A stretch of DNA of 64,000 nt, taken from positions 218,888 through 282,887 of the forward strand of contig JACKFF010000005.1 in assembly GCA_020632595.1 (NCBI GenBank). The letters run 5' to 3'. Positions 1 through 6,979 of this stretch are shown in pieces; position 1 is the stretch's first letter, and each line of letters starts with the position of its first letter. Origin of the DNA: Nitrospiraceae bacterium. GTDB lineage: Bacteria > Nitrospirota > Nitrospiria > Nitrospirales > UBA8639. Both the position numbers and the translations under genes were made by a program. A model generated the notes under the pieces. That model did no database searches. It saw only the letters and a program-made list of their open reading frames with translations, and had not been told where the DNA came from.

Positions 1-49
1 ACATGCTTCGACGGTCCGTTCATGGGAGAAAGACGATCTGAAATTCCTG

Positions 50-72
50 AAATTTGACTGTTGATCAAATTT
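50..72. promoter_or_regulatory. Candidate operator (inverted repeat) upstream of rpmG
   Basis: A perfect 8-bp inverted repeat, AAATTTGA and TCAAATTT, separated by 7 bases. It lies 121 bp upstream of the zinc-independent L33 gene that heads the first metal-limitation operon. The size and position suit a dimeric regulator such as the Fur-family protein encoded at 20701, but the half-sites do not match a Zur consensus I know. The operator role is inference. Confidence 0.35.
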
Positions 73-192
73 GTATTGAGGGATGTCTTCGGTCTTGTGT
101 ATTCGTCCATTGTGTTATTGAGTGAAAAGGGCATTGTGAATTGTTCGTGATGCGAACAGCGGTTTTTGGTCAACCTTGACGGGAGGAAAGTT

Positions 193-354
193 TTGGCTAA
201 CACATCGACCCGAATCGTGATTCGTTTGCGCAGCACCATGAGTTCCCATTGTTATTCGACCATGAAAAACAAACGGCATAATCCGGATCGTCTGGAATTG
301 CGCAAGTACGATCCCATTGTCAGAAGGCATGTCCTGTATCGTGAGACCAAGTAA
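193..354 (+). CDS. rpmG: 50S ribosomal protein L33, zinc-independent paralogue
   Basis: A 53-residue L33-family protein of the large ribosomal subunit. The C-terminal half (YSTMKNKRHNPDRLELRKYD...) follows the L33 pattern closely. The two CxxC knuckles of zinc-binding L33 are absent, so this is the Cys-minus form that bacteria typically express under zinc shortage. I chose the TTG at 193 because a strong ribosome-binding site (GGGAGGAAAG, 181-190) sits just upstream and the protein then begins MANTS. The TTG at 166 would add a non-conserved extension. S14 follows in the same direction. The length is normal for L33 (about 50-55 residues). Family assignment is confident; zinc-dependent regulation is inferred from context. 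Confidence 0.85.
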   Translation: MANTSTRIVIRLRSTMSSHCYSTMKNKRHNPDRLELRKYDPIVRRHVLYRETK

Positions 355-449
355 GCTCACCGGTGCGTCGGATGGAGTCTTGGCACAAGACGGTGTGTTG
401 GATGCGGGGCCTGCCAATCAAGAACGTACATGAATAAAAAGGAGGGATG

Positions 450-755
450 ATGGCGAAAAAAAGTTGCATCATAAAAAATGAAAAGCGAAAAGAGGTTGTG
501 AAGATGTATGCGGAACAGCGAGCGGCATTGAAATCGACGATCAGAAACCCTCGTTCGCCACTAGAGGTGCGGGAGAAGGCGCAACAGGCACTGCAGGCGC
601 TTCCCAGAAATGCGAGTCCCACGCGGGTGCGCAATCGATGCCTGATTTCAGGTCGAAGCCGCGGGTATCTGCGGCGATTCGGGATGTCTCGCATCGACTT
701 TCGCCTGTTGGCGTTAAAGGGCGAAATTCCCGGGGTGCAAAAATCAAGCTGGTAG
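450..755 (+). CDS. rpsN: 30S ribosomal protein S14, zinc-independent paralogue
   Basis: A 101-residue S14 of the long Cys-minus type, like E. coli S14. It carries the conserved ending with RNRCLISGRSRGYLRRFG, a GEIPG segment and a terminal SSW. The CxxC-x(n)-CxxC zinc module of short S14 proteins is absent. Two ATG codons lie in tandem (447 and 450) behind GGAGGG; I chose 450 because it gives the canonical MAKK start and better spacing. It sits between zinc-independent L33 and a COG0523 GTPase, a classical zinc-starvation grouping. Role: replaces a zinc-containing S14 in the small subunit when zinc is short, freeing zinc (established for such paralogues, inferred here). Confidence 0.9.
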   Translation: MAKKSCIIKNEKRKEVVKMYAEQRAALKSTIRNPRSPLEVREKAQQALQALPRNASPTRVRNRCLISGRSRGYLRRFGMSRIDFRLLALKGEIPGVQKSSW

Positions 756-862
756 AGGGCATGCCATGCTCAGATGACGAAGAAATCTCTTTCTTCATGA
801 AACGAACATGGAGTCGATGGAGTGGGGATGCTGAGTAACCATATATGTGCAGGGAGGGCGTT

Positions 863-1834
863 ATGAAAACAGAGGAGCGCGCGCAGGTGCCCGTTACCGT
901 CTTAACCGGATTTCTGGGCGCGGGGAAAACCACCTTATTAAACAGAATTTTGACCACGGAGCATGGCAAACGGGTCGCAGTGATCGTGAATGAATTCGGC
1001 GAGGTTGGGATTGATAATCAATTGGTGGTCGGGGCGGACGAAGAGATTTTTGAAATGAATAACGGATGCATTTGCTGCACGGTCCGCGGGGATTTAATCA
1101 GAATCATCTCCAACCTGCTTAAACGGAAAGAGCGGTTCGATTATATGGTCATTGAGACCACGGGGTTGGCTGATCCGGCTCCTGTCGCCCAGACATTTTT
1201 TGTCGATGACGATATGAAGCGCCGGCTGATGTTGGATGCCATTGTCACGGTGGTCGATGCGAAACATATCTGGGAACATCTGGATTCCAGTCCGGAAGCG
1301 AAGGAGCAAATTGCGTTTGCGGACGTGATTCTTTTGAACAAAATTGACCTGGTGGATGCGGCGGATGTCCAGCGTCTCGAGGATCGTGTTCGGGCAATCA
1401 ACACCATGGCAAAGATTTACCGGACCCGGGACGCCCAGATTGAAGTGGACAGGCTTTTAAACGTGGGTGCCTTTGATCTTGGACGAAAACTGGAGATTGA
1501 CCCAAACTTTCTGGGCGAAGAAGCTCACCAGCATGACCCCACGGTCTATTCGGTCTCGTTAACGGAAAAGGGGCAGGTGGATGAAGCGAGAGTGAATGAT
1601 TGGCTGCAGGAGGTCCTGGCGGGAATGGGCACCGATATTTTCCGGATGAAAGGGATATTGGATGTGCAGGGGCAGGCTGAACGATTCGTCTTCCAAGGCG
1701 TGCATATGTTGTTTGATGGTCGTCCGGATCGCCCATGGACAGCCAGTGAAGCCCGAGGGAATCAGATGGTATTTATCGGCAGAAATCTCAATCGTGACAA
1801 GTTGCAGGAGGGGTTTCGAGCATGCCTCGTTTAA
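863..1834 (+). CDS. COG0523/CobW-family GTPase (putative zinc metallochaperone)
   Basis: A 323-residue P-loop GTPase. Visible motifs are Walker A (GFLGAGKTTLL, near residue 17), switch NEFGEVGID, the metal-binding GCICC motif near residue 72, ETTGLADP (Walker B/G3 region), NKIDL (G4), and a short AHQH segment before the CobW C-terminal domain. The family hydrolyses GTP to deliver metal to client proteins. Members with CxCC beside zinc-independent ribosomal genes are linked to zinc allocation. The start at 863 follows GGGAGGG; an upstream in-frame ATG at 845 has no such site. The gene overlaps the WD40 gene by 13 bases, which suggests translational coupling. The specific client is not visible. 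Confidence 0.9.
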   Translation: MKTEERAQVPVTVLTGFLGAGKTTLLNRILTTEHGKRVAVIVNEFGEVGIDNQLVVGADEEIFEMNNGCICCTVRGDLIRIISNLLKRKERFDYMVIETTGLADPAPVAQTFFVDDDMKRRLMLDAIVTVVDAKHIWEHLDSSPEAKEQIAFADVILLNKIDLVDAADVQRLEDRVRAINTMAKIYRTRDAQIEVDRLLNVGAFDLGRKLEIDPNFLGEEAHQHDPTVYSVSLTEKGQVDEARVNDWLQEVLAGMGTDIFRMKGILDVQGQAERFVFQGVHMLFDGRPDRPWTASEARGNQMVFIGRNLNRDKLQEGFRACLV

Positions 1835-2886
1835 GTCGTCCGCGGTCTGCGGTCCGCTTGCTACCGGTCGGATCCTTTCAATTGGATGATTACATTAACG
1901 CTGTGAAGTTTTCTCCGGACGGAAGGCAACTGGCTGTGGGTGATGTGAGCGGGCAGGTTGTCGTGTGGGATGTGGTGCTTAAGCGTTTCGCCTCTCGTGC
2001 AGCAGGGCATCGGGGAGCCGTCCTGACGATGGGATGGCATCCCGATGGTCGGCTTCTGGGTACGGGAGGAGAAGATGGAGTGGGGCGAATCTGGAATGTA
2101 GGCACGGGGGAGGAGCTTGCGGTGCTCCCGGTCGGTGAGGGACAGGCATGGGTCGAGCATCTGGCGTGGGAGCCCGGTGGCCACCGCTTGGCGATGACGG
2201 CGGGAAAAATCTTGCAAATCGTGAGGTGGCCGGAAAATGGTGTGTGTCATGTTGAAGCCGAAATGGCCGGGCATGCCAGCACGGTCTCCGATATCTGTTG
2301 GCGCAGGGGGCATCCTGGAGAAATCATCTCGTCATGTTTTGGCGGGGCAAAGCTTTGGGGTATGGGCGGGGAGCAGCCTCTCAAGACATTTTCTTATGAA
2401 GGAGCACTCCTGGCAGTGACCTTGAGCACGGATGGTCAATATCTTGCCTCAGGGAATTTAGACGGATCCGTTCATTTGTGGAGCACCGCCACGAATCAGC
2501 ACTGGCACATGGCCGGCTATCCCTGCAAGGTCCGACATGTCGCATTTGATCCACAGGGAGACTATTTGTGGACCGTGGCCGGCCCTGATTTGGTTGCGTG
2601 GTCAGCCAAAAAATTTGAGGGAACCAGCGGGCGTCTCTTCAGGGGACATCTTGGATGGATTCAGGGTATTGCCTGTCACCCCTGTCGATCGATTGTGGCG
2701 ACGACGGGAGAGGACGGATTACTTTGTCTCTGGCAGCCGAAAACCACAAAACCAATGCTGAGCGAGGAACTGAATGTGTCCGGCGGACTGTCCTGCGTGG
2801 CCTGGAGTCCGAATGATTTGTGCATCGCGACCGGGTCGGACAACGGGATGGTGTCCCTGTTTTCTGTTGAAGGAGCGGGTGAATGA
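1822..2886 (+). CDS. WD40-repeat protein
   Basis: A 354-residue soluble protein made almost entirely of WD40 repeats. About seven blades can be counted from recurrent patterns such as VKFSPDGRQLAVGD-VWDV, GWHPDGRLLGTGGEDG-RIWN and VAWSPNDLCIATGSDNG. It has no signal peptide or membrane segment, so it is probably a cytoplasmic beta-propeller scaffold. It starts inside the 3' end of the COG0523 GTPase gene, and its own stop overlaps the next start, so it is in the same operon. Propellers next to COG0523 genes occur elsewhere in zinc-responsive clusters. A role as a partner or docking platform for the GTPase is a reasonable inference, not shown by sequence. Confidence 0.85.
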   Translation: MPRLSRPRSAVRLLPVGSFQLDDYINAVKFSPDGRQLAVGDVSGQVVVWDVVLKRFASRAAGHRGAVLTMGWHPDGRLLGTGGEDGVGRIWNVGTGEELAVLPVGEGQAWVEHLAWEPGGHRLAMTAGKILQIVRWPENGVCHVEAEMAGHASTVSDICWRRGHPGEIISSCFGGAKLWGMGGEQPLKTFSYEGALLAVTLSTDGQYLASGNLDGSVHLWSTATNQHWHMAGYPCKVRHVAFDPQGDYLWTVAGPDLVAWSAKKFEGTSGRLFRGHLGWIQGIACHPCRSIVATTGEDGLLCLWQPKTTKPMLSEELNVSGGLSCVAWSPNDLCIATGSDNGMVSLFSVEGAGE

Positions 2887-3167
2887 CGATGAATCTATTC
2901 GGGGGGCGACGCGGCATCGATCCGGATCAGGCTGACCGCATCAAATCGTGGTCGCGTTCAGCATGGGCCTTATCGGAAGAGACGACCGTGATGGTCACCG
3001 AATTAGAATGTCGCGAACCCGGCTGCCCTCCCATTGAGACGGTCATTGCCCTCCTGGAAGGGCCGGGAAAGACCACGCAATTCAAAATTCACAAAACAGC
3101 CGGTGATGTGACTCAGCGCGATGTGGAGGCGTTGATGAGGGGAGGTCATGATCACCATGGCGAATGA
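2883..3167 (+). CDS. Small conserved protein with an ELECxxPGCPPIET motif
   Basis: A 94-residue protein I do not recognise as a named family. Its centre has the motif ELEC-REPGCPPIET: two cysteines five residues apart beside a Pro-Pro-Ile-Glu-Thr turn, followed by a predicted beta-rich segment and an acidic/His tail (HDHHGE). I recall similar short proteins beside COG0523 genes, but no function. The Cys pair and the His tail could bind metal (inference). It overlaps the WD40 stop by 4 bases (ATGA) and is followed 12 bases later by the broken COG0523 gene, so it belongs to the same operon. It has no signal peptide or membrane segment. Confidence 0.7.
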   Translation: MTMNLFGGRRGIDPDQADRIKSWSRSAWALSEETTVMVTELECREPGCPPIETVIALLEGPGKTTQFKIHKTAGDVTQRDVEALMRGGHDHHGE

Positions 3168-3179
3168 GGGGCAGCGTCT

Positions 3180-3879
3180 ATGAAAAGGGCAGCCGTGACT
3201 CCGGTGTATGTGATCGCCGGATTCCTGGGCAGCGGAAAAACCACCTTGCTGAAGAGGGCGTTGGCACACGAGCTTGACAGGGGAGTCAAGCCGGCGGTGC
3301 TCATGAACGAATTCGGCGAAGTGGATGTGGGCGGAGCAACACCTCCATCACGCCGATACCATTATCCTCAATAAGCTGGATCAGATGGATAGCGCGCATA
3401 CGGATCGGGTTGAGCAGCAGATCAGGGCGGCCAACCCCACGGCCCGTGTGCTGAGAGCGGTACTTGCTGATGTGCAAGTGCCCCGGCTCCTGGCCCGATC
3501 GACTTCCTTCAGGAAAACCGTCATTGCCGATGGTACCAGCAAGGATTCGGCCGCCGGGTATCGGAGCGGCAGTTTCAGGATCACGCTCCCGGTCGATCCG
3601 GTGCGATTGGAAGCATGGCTGCGGCGCTATGCCCGATCGGTTGTCCGGCTCAAAGGCTTTCTGCTGGTGGCCGGATTGGCTGAGTGCCAGAAAGTGCAAT
3701 GGAGTATGGGCTCGCTCTCGATCACTCCGTGTGTCGGGACGGCACCCTCGCAAGCCAGGATCGTTGTCATTGGACGTCGTGTCCCGTGGCAACGGTTTTT
3801 GGAAGGACTTGAGCGCTGTTTGGTGCAACCAAGGCGAAAGACGAAACAATGGAGTCGAGCGACAAGGAGAAAGCCGTGA
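3180..3879 (+). pseudogene. COG0523-family GTPase, disrupted by internal deletion and frameshift
   Basis: The N-terminal part (3180-3374 frame) has a clear Walker A (GFLGSGKTTLL) and NEFGEVD. The sequence then jumps, in the +1 frame (readable from 3325), to ADTIILNKLDQMD (G4 motif) and a CobW C-terminal domain ending at 3879. Compared with the intact paralogue at 863, roughly 95 codons are missing, including the CxCC metal motif and the G3 region, and the reading frame shifts at the junction. The product cannot be a functional GTPase. The reading frames downstream are intact and the next gene still starts at the TGATG junction, so the operon beyond it may still be expressed. Confidence 0.8.
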
Positions 3880-4589
3880 TGCAGGGAGATGAGGCCACGA
3901 AGAGCAATACGGGTGGAGCCGTGAGGTTGATTGACGATCCGGCTGCGCGGGAATTGGTCAGGGAGGCGCACAGCCGGATGTATAAGTGGCCGGCCGGGTT
4001 CGGCGGGTATCGAGCGGATCTGATCCTTAACGATGAGGGACGGATCACGGACGGAACGGTCAGGCTGATTCCGCGGAAGGACACGACCGTTGATCTGCCC
4101 GGAGCCGATCCTGCTCTGCAGGAATGGGCGCGAGAGCGACTCTGGACTCAAGGGATGCATTTGGCTTATTCGCCGTTTGCGGAAGGCGACGGCAAGTACG
4201 TGCTGTTATTCGATCCCGACGAAGACCCTGCAGTACCACATCCGCGGGGCCGGCGGGTGTTGTTGACCGGTGGCCGCCTTGAATCCTGGTATCGCATTCA
4301 GCATGGCCGATACACGCAGATCGGTCGTATGACCCCCATGACCGAATCTCGTGTGAATACCATTGAACGCTACGATCAGGCTCCGGACGGGAAGCAATAC
4401 TCCAGCCATTACGTGATGACGTACTTTTCGTTAGATGGTCGATCAGTTGTCGGCATGGAAAGCTATGTCAACGAATTTGTGGAGGTAGCCGGTGTCTGGC
4501 TTCCCGCCGTCCGGCGTGTGTCATTTGGAGAGAAGGGTGGAGTCAGCACACGGGTGATGACATTAACGAACCATGAGGTGATGGAATGA
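3879..4589 (+). CDS. DUF3386-like protein
   Basis: A 236-residue soluble protein with no signal peptide. The N-terminal pattern (DDPAARELVREAHSRMYKWPAGFGGYRADL) and the later LxxxxRxTxMxESR-x(n)-ERYDQAPDGK/SSHY segment resemble DUF3386, a family known mainly from cyanobacteria and of unknown function. The start at 3879 forms a TGATG overlap with the stop of the broken COG0523 frame and has AAGGAGA eight bases upstream; an alternative ATG lies at 3849. Its own stop overlaps the moaB start (ATGA). The operon position suggests a role in metal-limited growth. The family assignment is from memory and moderate. Confidence 0.65.
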   Translation: MQGDEATKSNTGGAVRLIDDPAARELVREAHSRMYKWPAGFGGYRADLILNDEGRITDGTVRLIPRKDTTVDLPGADPALQEWARERLWTQGMHLAYSPFAEGDGKYVLLFDPDEDPAVPHPRGRRVLLTGGRLESWYRIQHGRYTQIGRMTPMTESRVNTIERYDQAPDGKQYSSHYVMTYFSLDGRSVVGMESYVNEFVEVAGVWLPAVRRVSFGEKGGVSTRVMTLTNHEVME

Positions 4590-5158
4590 GTCAGGCAGGC
4601 AGTGCAACGACGGAATCATCAGGCATCAAGAAAGCCGGCCTCAGCGTGGCGGTGGCGGTCTTGACGGTCTCGGATTCCAGAACGGTCGAAACGGATACGA
4701 GTGGGAGGGCCATCATTGATCGTCTCACGCAAGCCGGACATCGCATCGAAGACCGTAAAATGTGTAAAGACGACGATCAGGCTATTCGCGAAATAATTGC
4801 GGCATGGGTGGCCGACTCGAAGGTCGAATTCGTGATTGTGACGGGCGGGACAGGCGTGACGCAGCGCGATGTGACTCCCGATGCTGTTCGTTCCTTGTTC
4901 ACCAAATCGATCCCCGGGTTCGGCGAACTCTTTCGCTGGCTCAGTCATCGTGAAATCGGAACATCGACGATTCAATCGCGGGCCGATGCGGGTGTCTGTG
5001 GGGACACGATTGTCTTCCTGCTTCCGGGAAGCACGGGCGCCTGCCGATTAGGTATGGAGGAGATCATTCTTCCGCAGCTGGATCTCGATCATAAACCCTG
5101 CAACCTCACCGAACTCCTTCCACGGGTCAAGCAGGAGCATCCACCGCATGATGACTAG
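4586..5158 (+). CDS. moaB: MoaB/Mog-family molybdopterin adenylyltransferase-like protein
   Basis: A 190-residue MoaB/MogA-type protein of molybdenum cofactor synthesis. Typical elements are VAVLTVSDSRTVETDTSG near the N-terminus, VIVTGGTGVTQRDVTPDA (the molybdopterin-binding loop) and the later LPGSTGACRLGMEEII segment. These enzymes adenylylate molybdopterin before metal insertion, or bind the cofactor in the case of some MoaB proteins. The start overlaps the previous stop by ATGA. Finding it inside a zinc-linked operon is unusual. It may be an accessory copy or be repurposed for metal-cofactor handling. The family is confident; the distinction between MoaB and Mog activity is not resolvable here. 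Confidence 0.85.
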   Translation: MSQAGSATTESSGIKKAGLSVAVAVLTVSDSRTVETDTSGRAIIDRLTQAGHRIEDRKMCKDDDQAIREIIAAWVADSKVEFVIVTGGTGVTQRDVTPDAVRSLFTKSIPGFGELFRWLSHREIGTSTIQSRADAGVCGDTIVFLLPGSTGACRLGMEEIILPQLDLDHKPCNLTELLPRVKQEHPPHDD

Positions 5159-5166
5159 GGATCCGT

Positions 5167-5475
5167 ATGGCGATTAGTGTGACGCAAGACGGGCGGATTG
5201 CCATCGTCTGGGACCTATCGCAATTAAAACGTGTGTACCGTTCGCTCTTTGCTCAGTTGCGAGCCGACCCTGGTGCCGATGTGGATGACGGCGACTATTT
5301 GCTGGAATTGCAAATGTTTCTCCAGCAAAAGGCCGGCGAGGATGGCGTTGATGTGACGCTTCATTCGGCTTGGGAGGCCTGGCTTGGCCACGAGGCGCCC
5401 ATTCCGTGTGAGCAACGGTATGAACAGTATCGATCGAAAGAAACAGATGCTTCAGGACAAGGCTCATCCCTGTGA
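5167..5475 (+). CDS. Hypothetical protein (102 aa)
   Basis: I do not recognise this protein. It is 102 residues, acidic, without a signal peptide or membrane segment. The N-terminus reads ISVTQDGRIAIVWDLSQLK, a strand-helix pattern, followed by a helical region with many Gln/Glu residues and a single Cys near residue 81. It starts eight bases after the moaB stop, and its stop overlaps the GTG start of the ZIP transporter, so it is translationally coupled inside the metal operon. It may be a small regulator or partner of a neighbour, but the sequence gives no direct clue. Confidence 0.65.
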   Translation: MAISVTQDGRIAIVWDLSQLKRVYRSLFAQLRADPGADVDDGDYLLELQMFLQQKAGEDGVDVTLHSAWEAWLGHEAPIPCEQRYEQYRSKETDASGQGSSL

Positions 5476-6263
5476 GCCTTCCCGCCGAGTCCACGTGGTT
5501 GTTTGTTGTGCTGATGGGATTGCTTGGCAGTATCGGCGCGTTGCTTCCGGCCTGTCTGGTGCTGTTTATTCCGGATGGCTGGCGCCATCAATGGCTGCCC
5601 TACCTTCTGAGTTTCGCCACGGGAACCATGCTGGCAACCGCTATAATCGGGCTCATTCCCGAGGCGCTGGAGCTTGCGTCTGTTCACGCCGTGGGAGTGG
5701 CCGTGCTCGCAGGGTTGGTCCTGTTTTTTGTGCCGGAGTGGTCTCTCGTCTGGCGGCATGCGCATGGCGAGGATTTTGTTCATCACCATCAACATAGGCC
5801 CGGTCAGAGTTTGGGGAAAAAGACGGGGATGCTCGTCCTGGTCGGCGATACGGTACACAATTGTGCTGATGGGATCGTGATAGGCGCGGCTTGTGTCGTC
5901 TCCCCGGCGTTAGGTTTTGTGGCGACGCTGGCCGTGTTGGCGCATGAAGTCCCGCAGGAATTGAGCGACTTCACGATTCTCTTGTCAAGCGGATTCACGC
6001 GGTGGGATGCCTTCATGTGGAATACCCTCTCCGGGTTGAGCACGCTCGTGGGCGTCGTGGTGGCATACGGAGGATTGTCCTATGCAGAACCGATCCTTCC
6101 GTATGCCTTGAGCGTGGCTGCGGCCAGTTTTCTGTATATCGGCCTGGCAGACCTCGTGCCGGGCTTGCATGGACGAATTGGCGCGGCGAGCGGGGGATGG
6201 CAGTTTTTCTTGATGATTGGCGGGATGATCACGATCGGCGCCTTGACCATCTTGCCCCATTAA
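5472..6263 (+). CDS. ZIP-family metal transporter
   Basis: A 263-residue polytopic inner-membrane protein of the ZIP (ZupT-like) family, with about eight membrane segments. A His-rich loop (HAHGEDFVHHHQH, about residues 96-108) is typical of the variable metal-sensing loop. The signature helices carry GDTVHNCADGIVIGA (family pattern HNxxDG) and LAVLAHEVPQELSDF (HExPxE), which hold the metal-binding residues. ZIP proteins import zinc, iron or manganese into the cytoplasm. The GTG start at 5472 overlaps the stop of the preceding gene. Neighbouring COG0523 and Cys-minus ribosomal genes make zinc the likely substrate. Confidence 0.9.
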   Translation: MSLPAESTWLFVVLMGLLGSIGALLPACLVLFIPDGWRHQWLPYLLSFATGTMLATAIIGLIPEALELASVHAVGVAVLAGLVLFFVPEWSLVWRHAHGEDFVHHHQHRPGQSLGKKTGMLVLVGDTVHNCADGIVIGAACVVSPALGFVATLAVLAHEVPQELSDFTILLSSGFTRWDAFMWNTLSGLSTLVGVVVAYGGLSYAEPILPYALSVAAASFLYIGLADLVPGLHGRIGAASGGWQFFLMIGGMITIGALTILPH

Positions 6264-6284
6264 GGGGAGGGAACGGAGGAGAAA

Positions 6285-6830
6285 ATGACGAGGAGCGTGC
6301 AGTTGGGAGACGAGCGGATTCAACTGATGGGGCAGTTGCCGTGTCCGGGCGATCGTCTGACGGCCGGGTTTGCCATTCCTGCCGCGCGTCTGGCGCAGGA
6401 GCCGCTCAGAGCGTCGGATCTTCAGGACGGGTTGGTGGTGCTTTCGACCTTGCCGAACATTCAAAAGCATGCCTGTCTGGCGCAGATTGTCGACTTGGAA
6501 GAGCGCAGCCATGAGCAGTTGCCGGGTTTACGAATTGTGCATGTGTCGGCGGACCACGAAGAGCATTGGAGAGAGGTGGATCGGTTCCATCCCAACGTTC
6601 GGGCGGCAGGATATTCTCTGTGCTGCGCGGATGAGGACAGCCGGGAGTCGTTCGTGAAGGCTTTTGGGATTGGAGTGGCCGGTCACCATCAGATCGCCCA
6701 TGGATTGTTCGCGCTGCGCGACGGGGTCTTTGTTGCCGTCCAGGTGCCAGATGATCAAATGCGGCCGGCGGACGTGAAGATCTTCCTTGAGGCTCTGTTG
6801 ACGGTGGAACAAGCGGAGCGTTCCCGGTAA
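6285..6830 (+). CDS. Peroxiredoxin-like protein (Tpx-type)
   Basis: A 181-residue thioredoxin-fold protein. The segment LVVLSTLPNIQKHACLAQIVDLEE aligns with the thiol peroxidase (Tpx) pattern VVLSVVPSIDTPVCDTQ, placing a Cys at the peroxidatic position. The usual Thr and Pro around it are replaced (Q-K-H-A-C), and a second Cys pair (CC) lies near residue 110. It probably reduces peroxides, but the altered active-site neighbourhood lowers certainty. It has no signal peptide. A good ribosome-binding site (GGAGGAG) precedes the ATG. It is the last gene of the tight operon; 149 bases separate it from pyrC. Peroxide defence fits cells short of metals for other enzymes (inference). Confidence 0.65.
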   Translation: MTRSVQLGDERIQLMGQLPCPGDRLTAGFAIPAARLAQEPLRASDLQDGLVVLSTLPNIQKHACLAQIVDLEERSHEQLPGLRIVHVSADHEEHWREVDRFHPNVRAAGYSLCCADEDSRESFVKAFGIGVAGHHQIAHGLFALRDGVFVAVQVPDDQMRPADVKIFLEALLTVEQAERSR

Positions 6831-6979
6831 AACGGCTGGCGACTGTGTGCTAGCTTGTGAGGATGTCACAGGTTCCATCGGGGACATGGGGAGAGTGAGG
6901 GACTCAAAGGGCTGCACGTGGCGCCTGGTGAGGGAAGGAGAGCGACGTTCAGGAGCCAGACAATAAGGGGCACGCACTC

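Noticed and set aside
3325..3879. Independent gene for a short CobW-C-like protein
   Set aside because: The frame begins in the middle of the G domain and has no ribosome-binding site; it is the shifted second half of the broken COG0523 gene.
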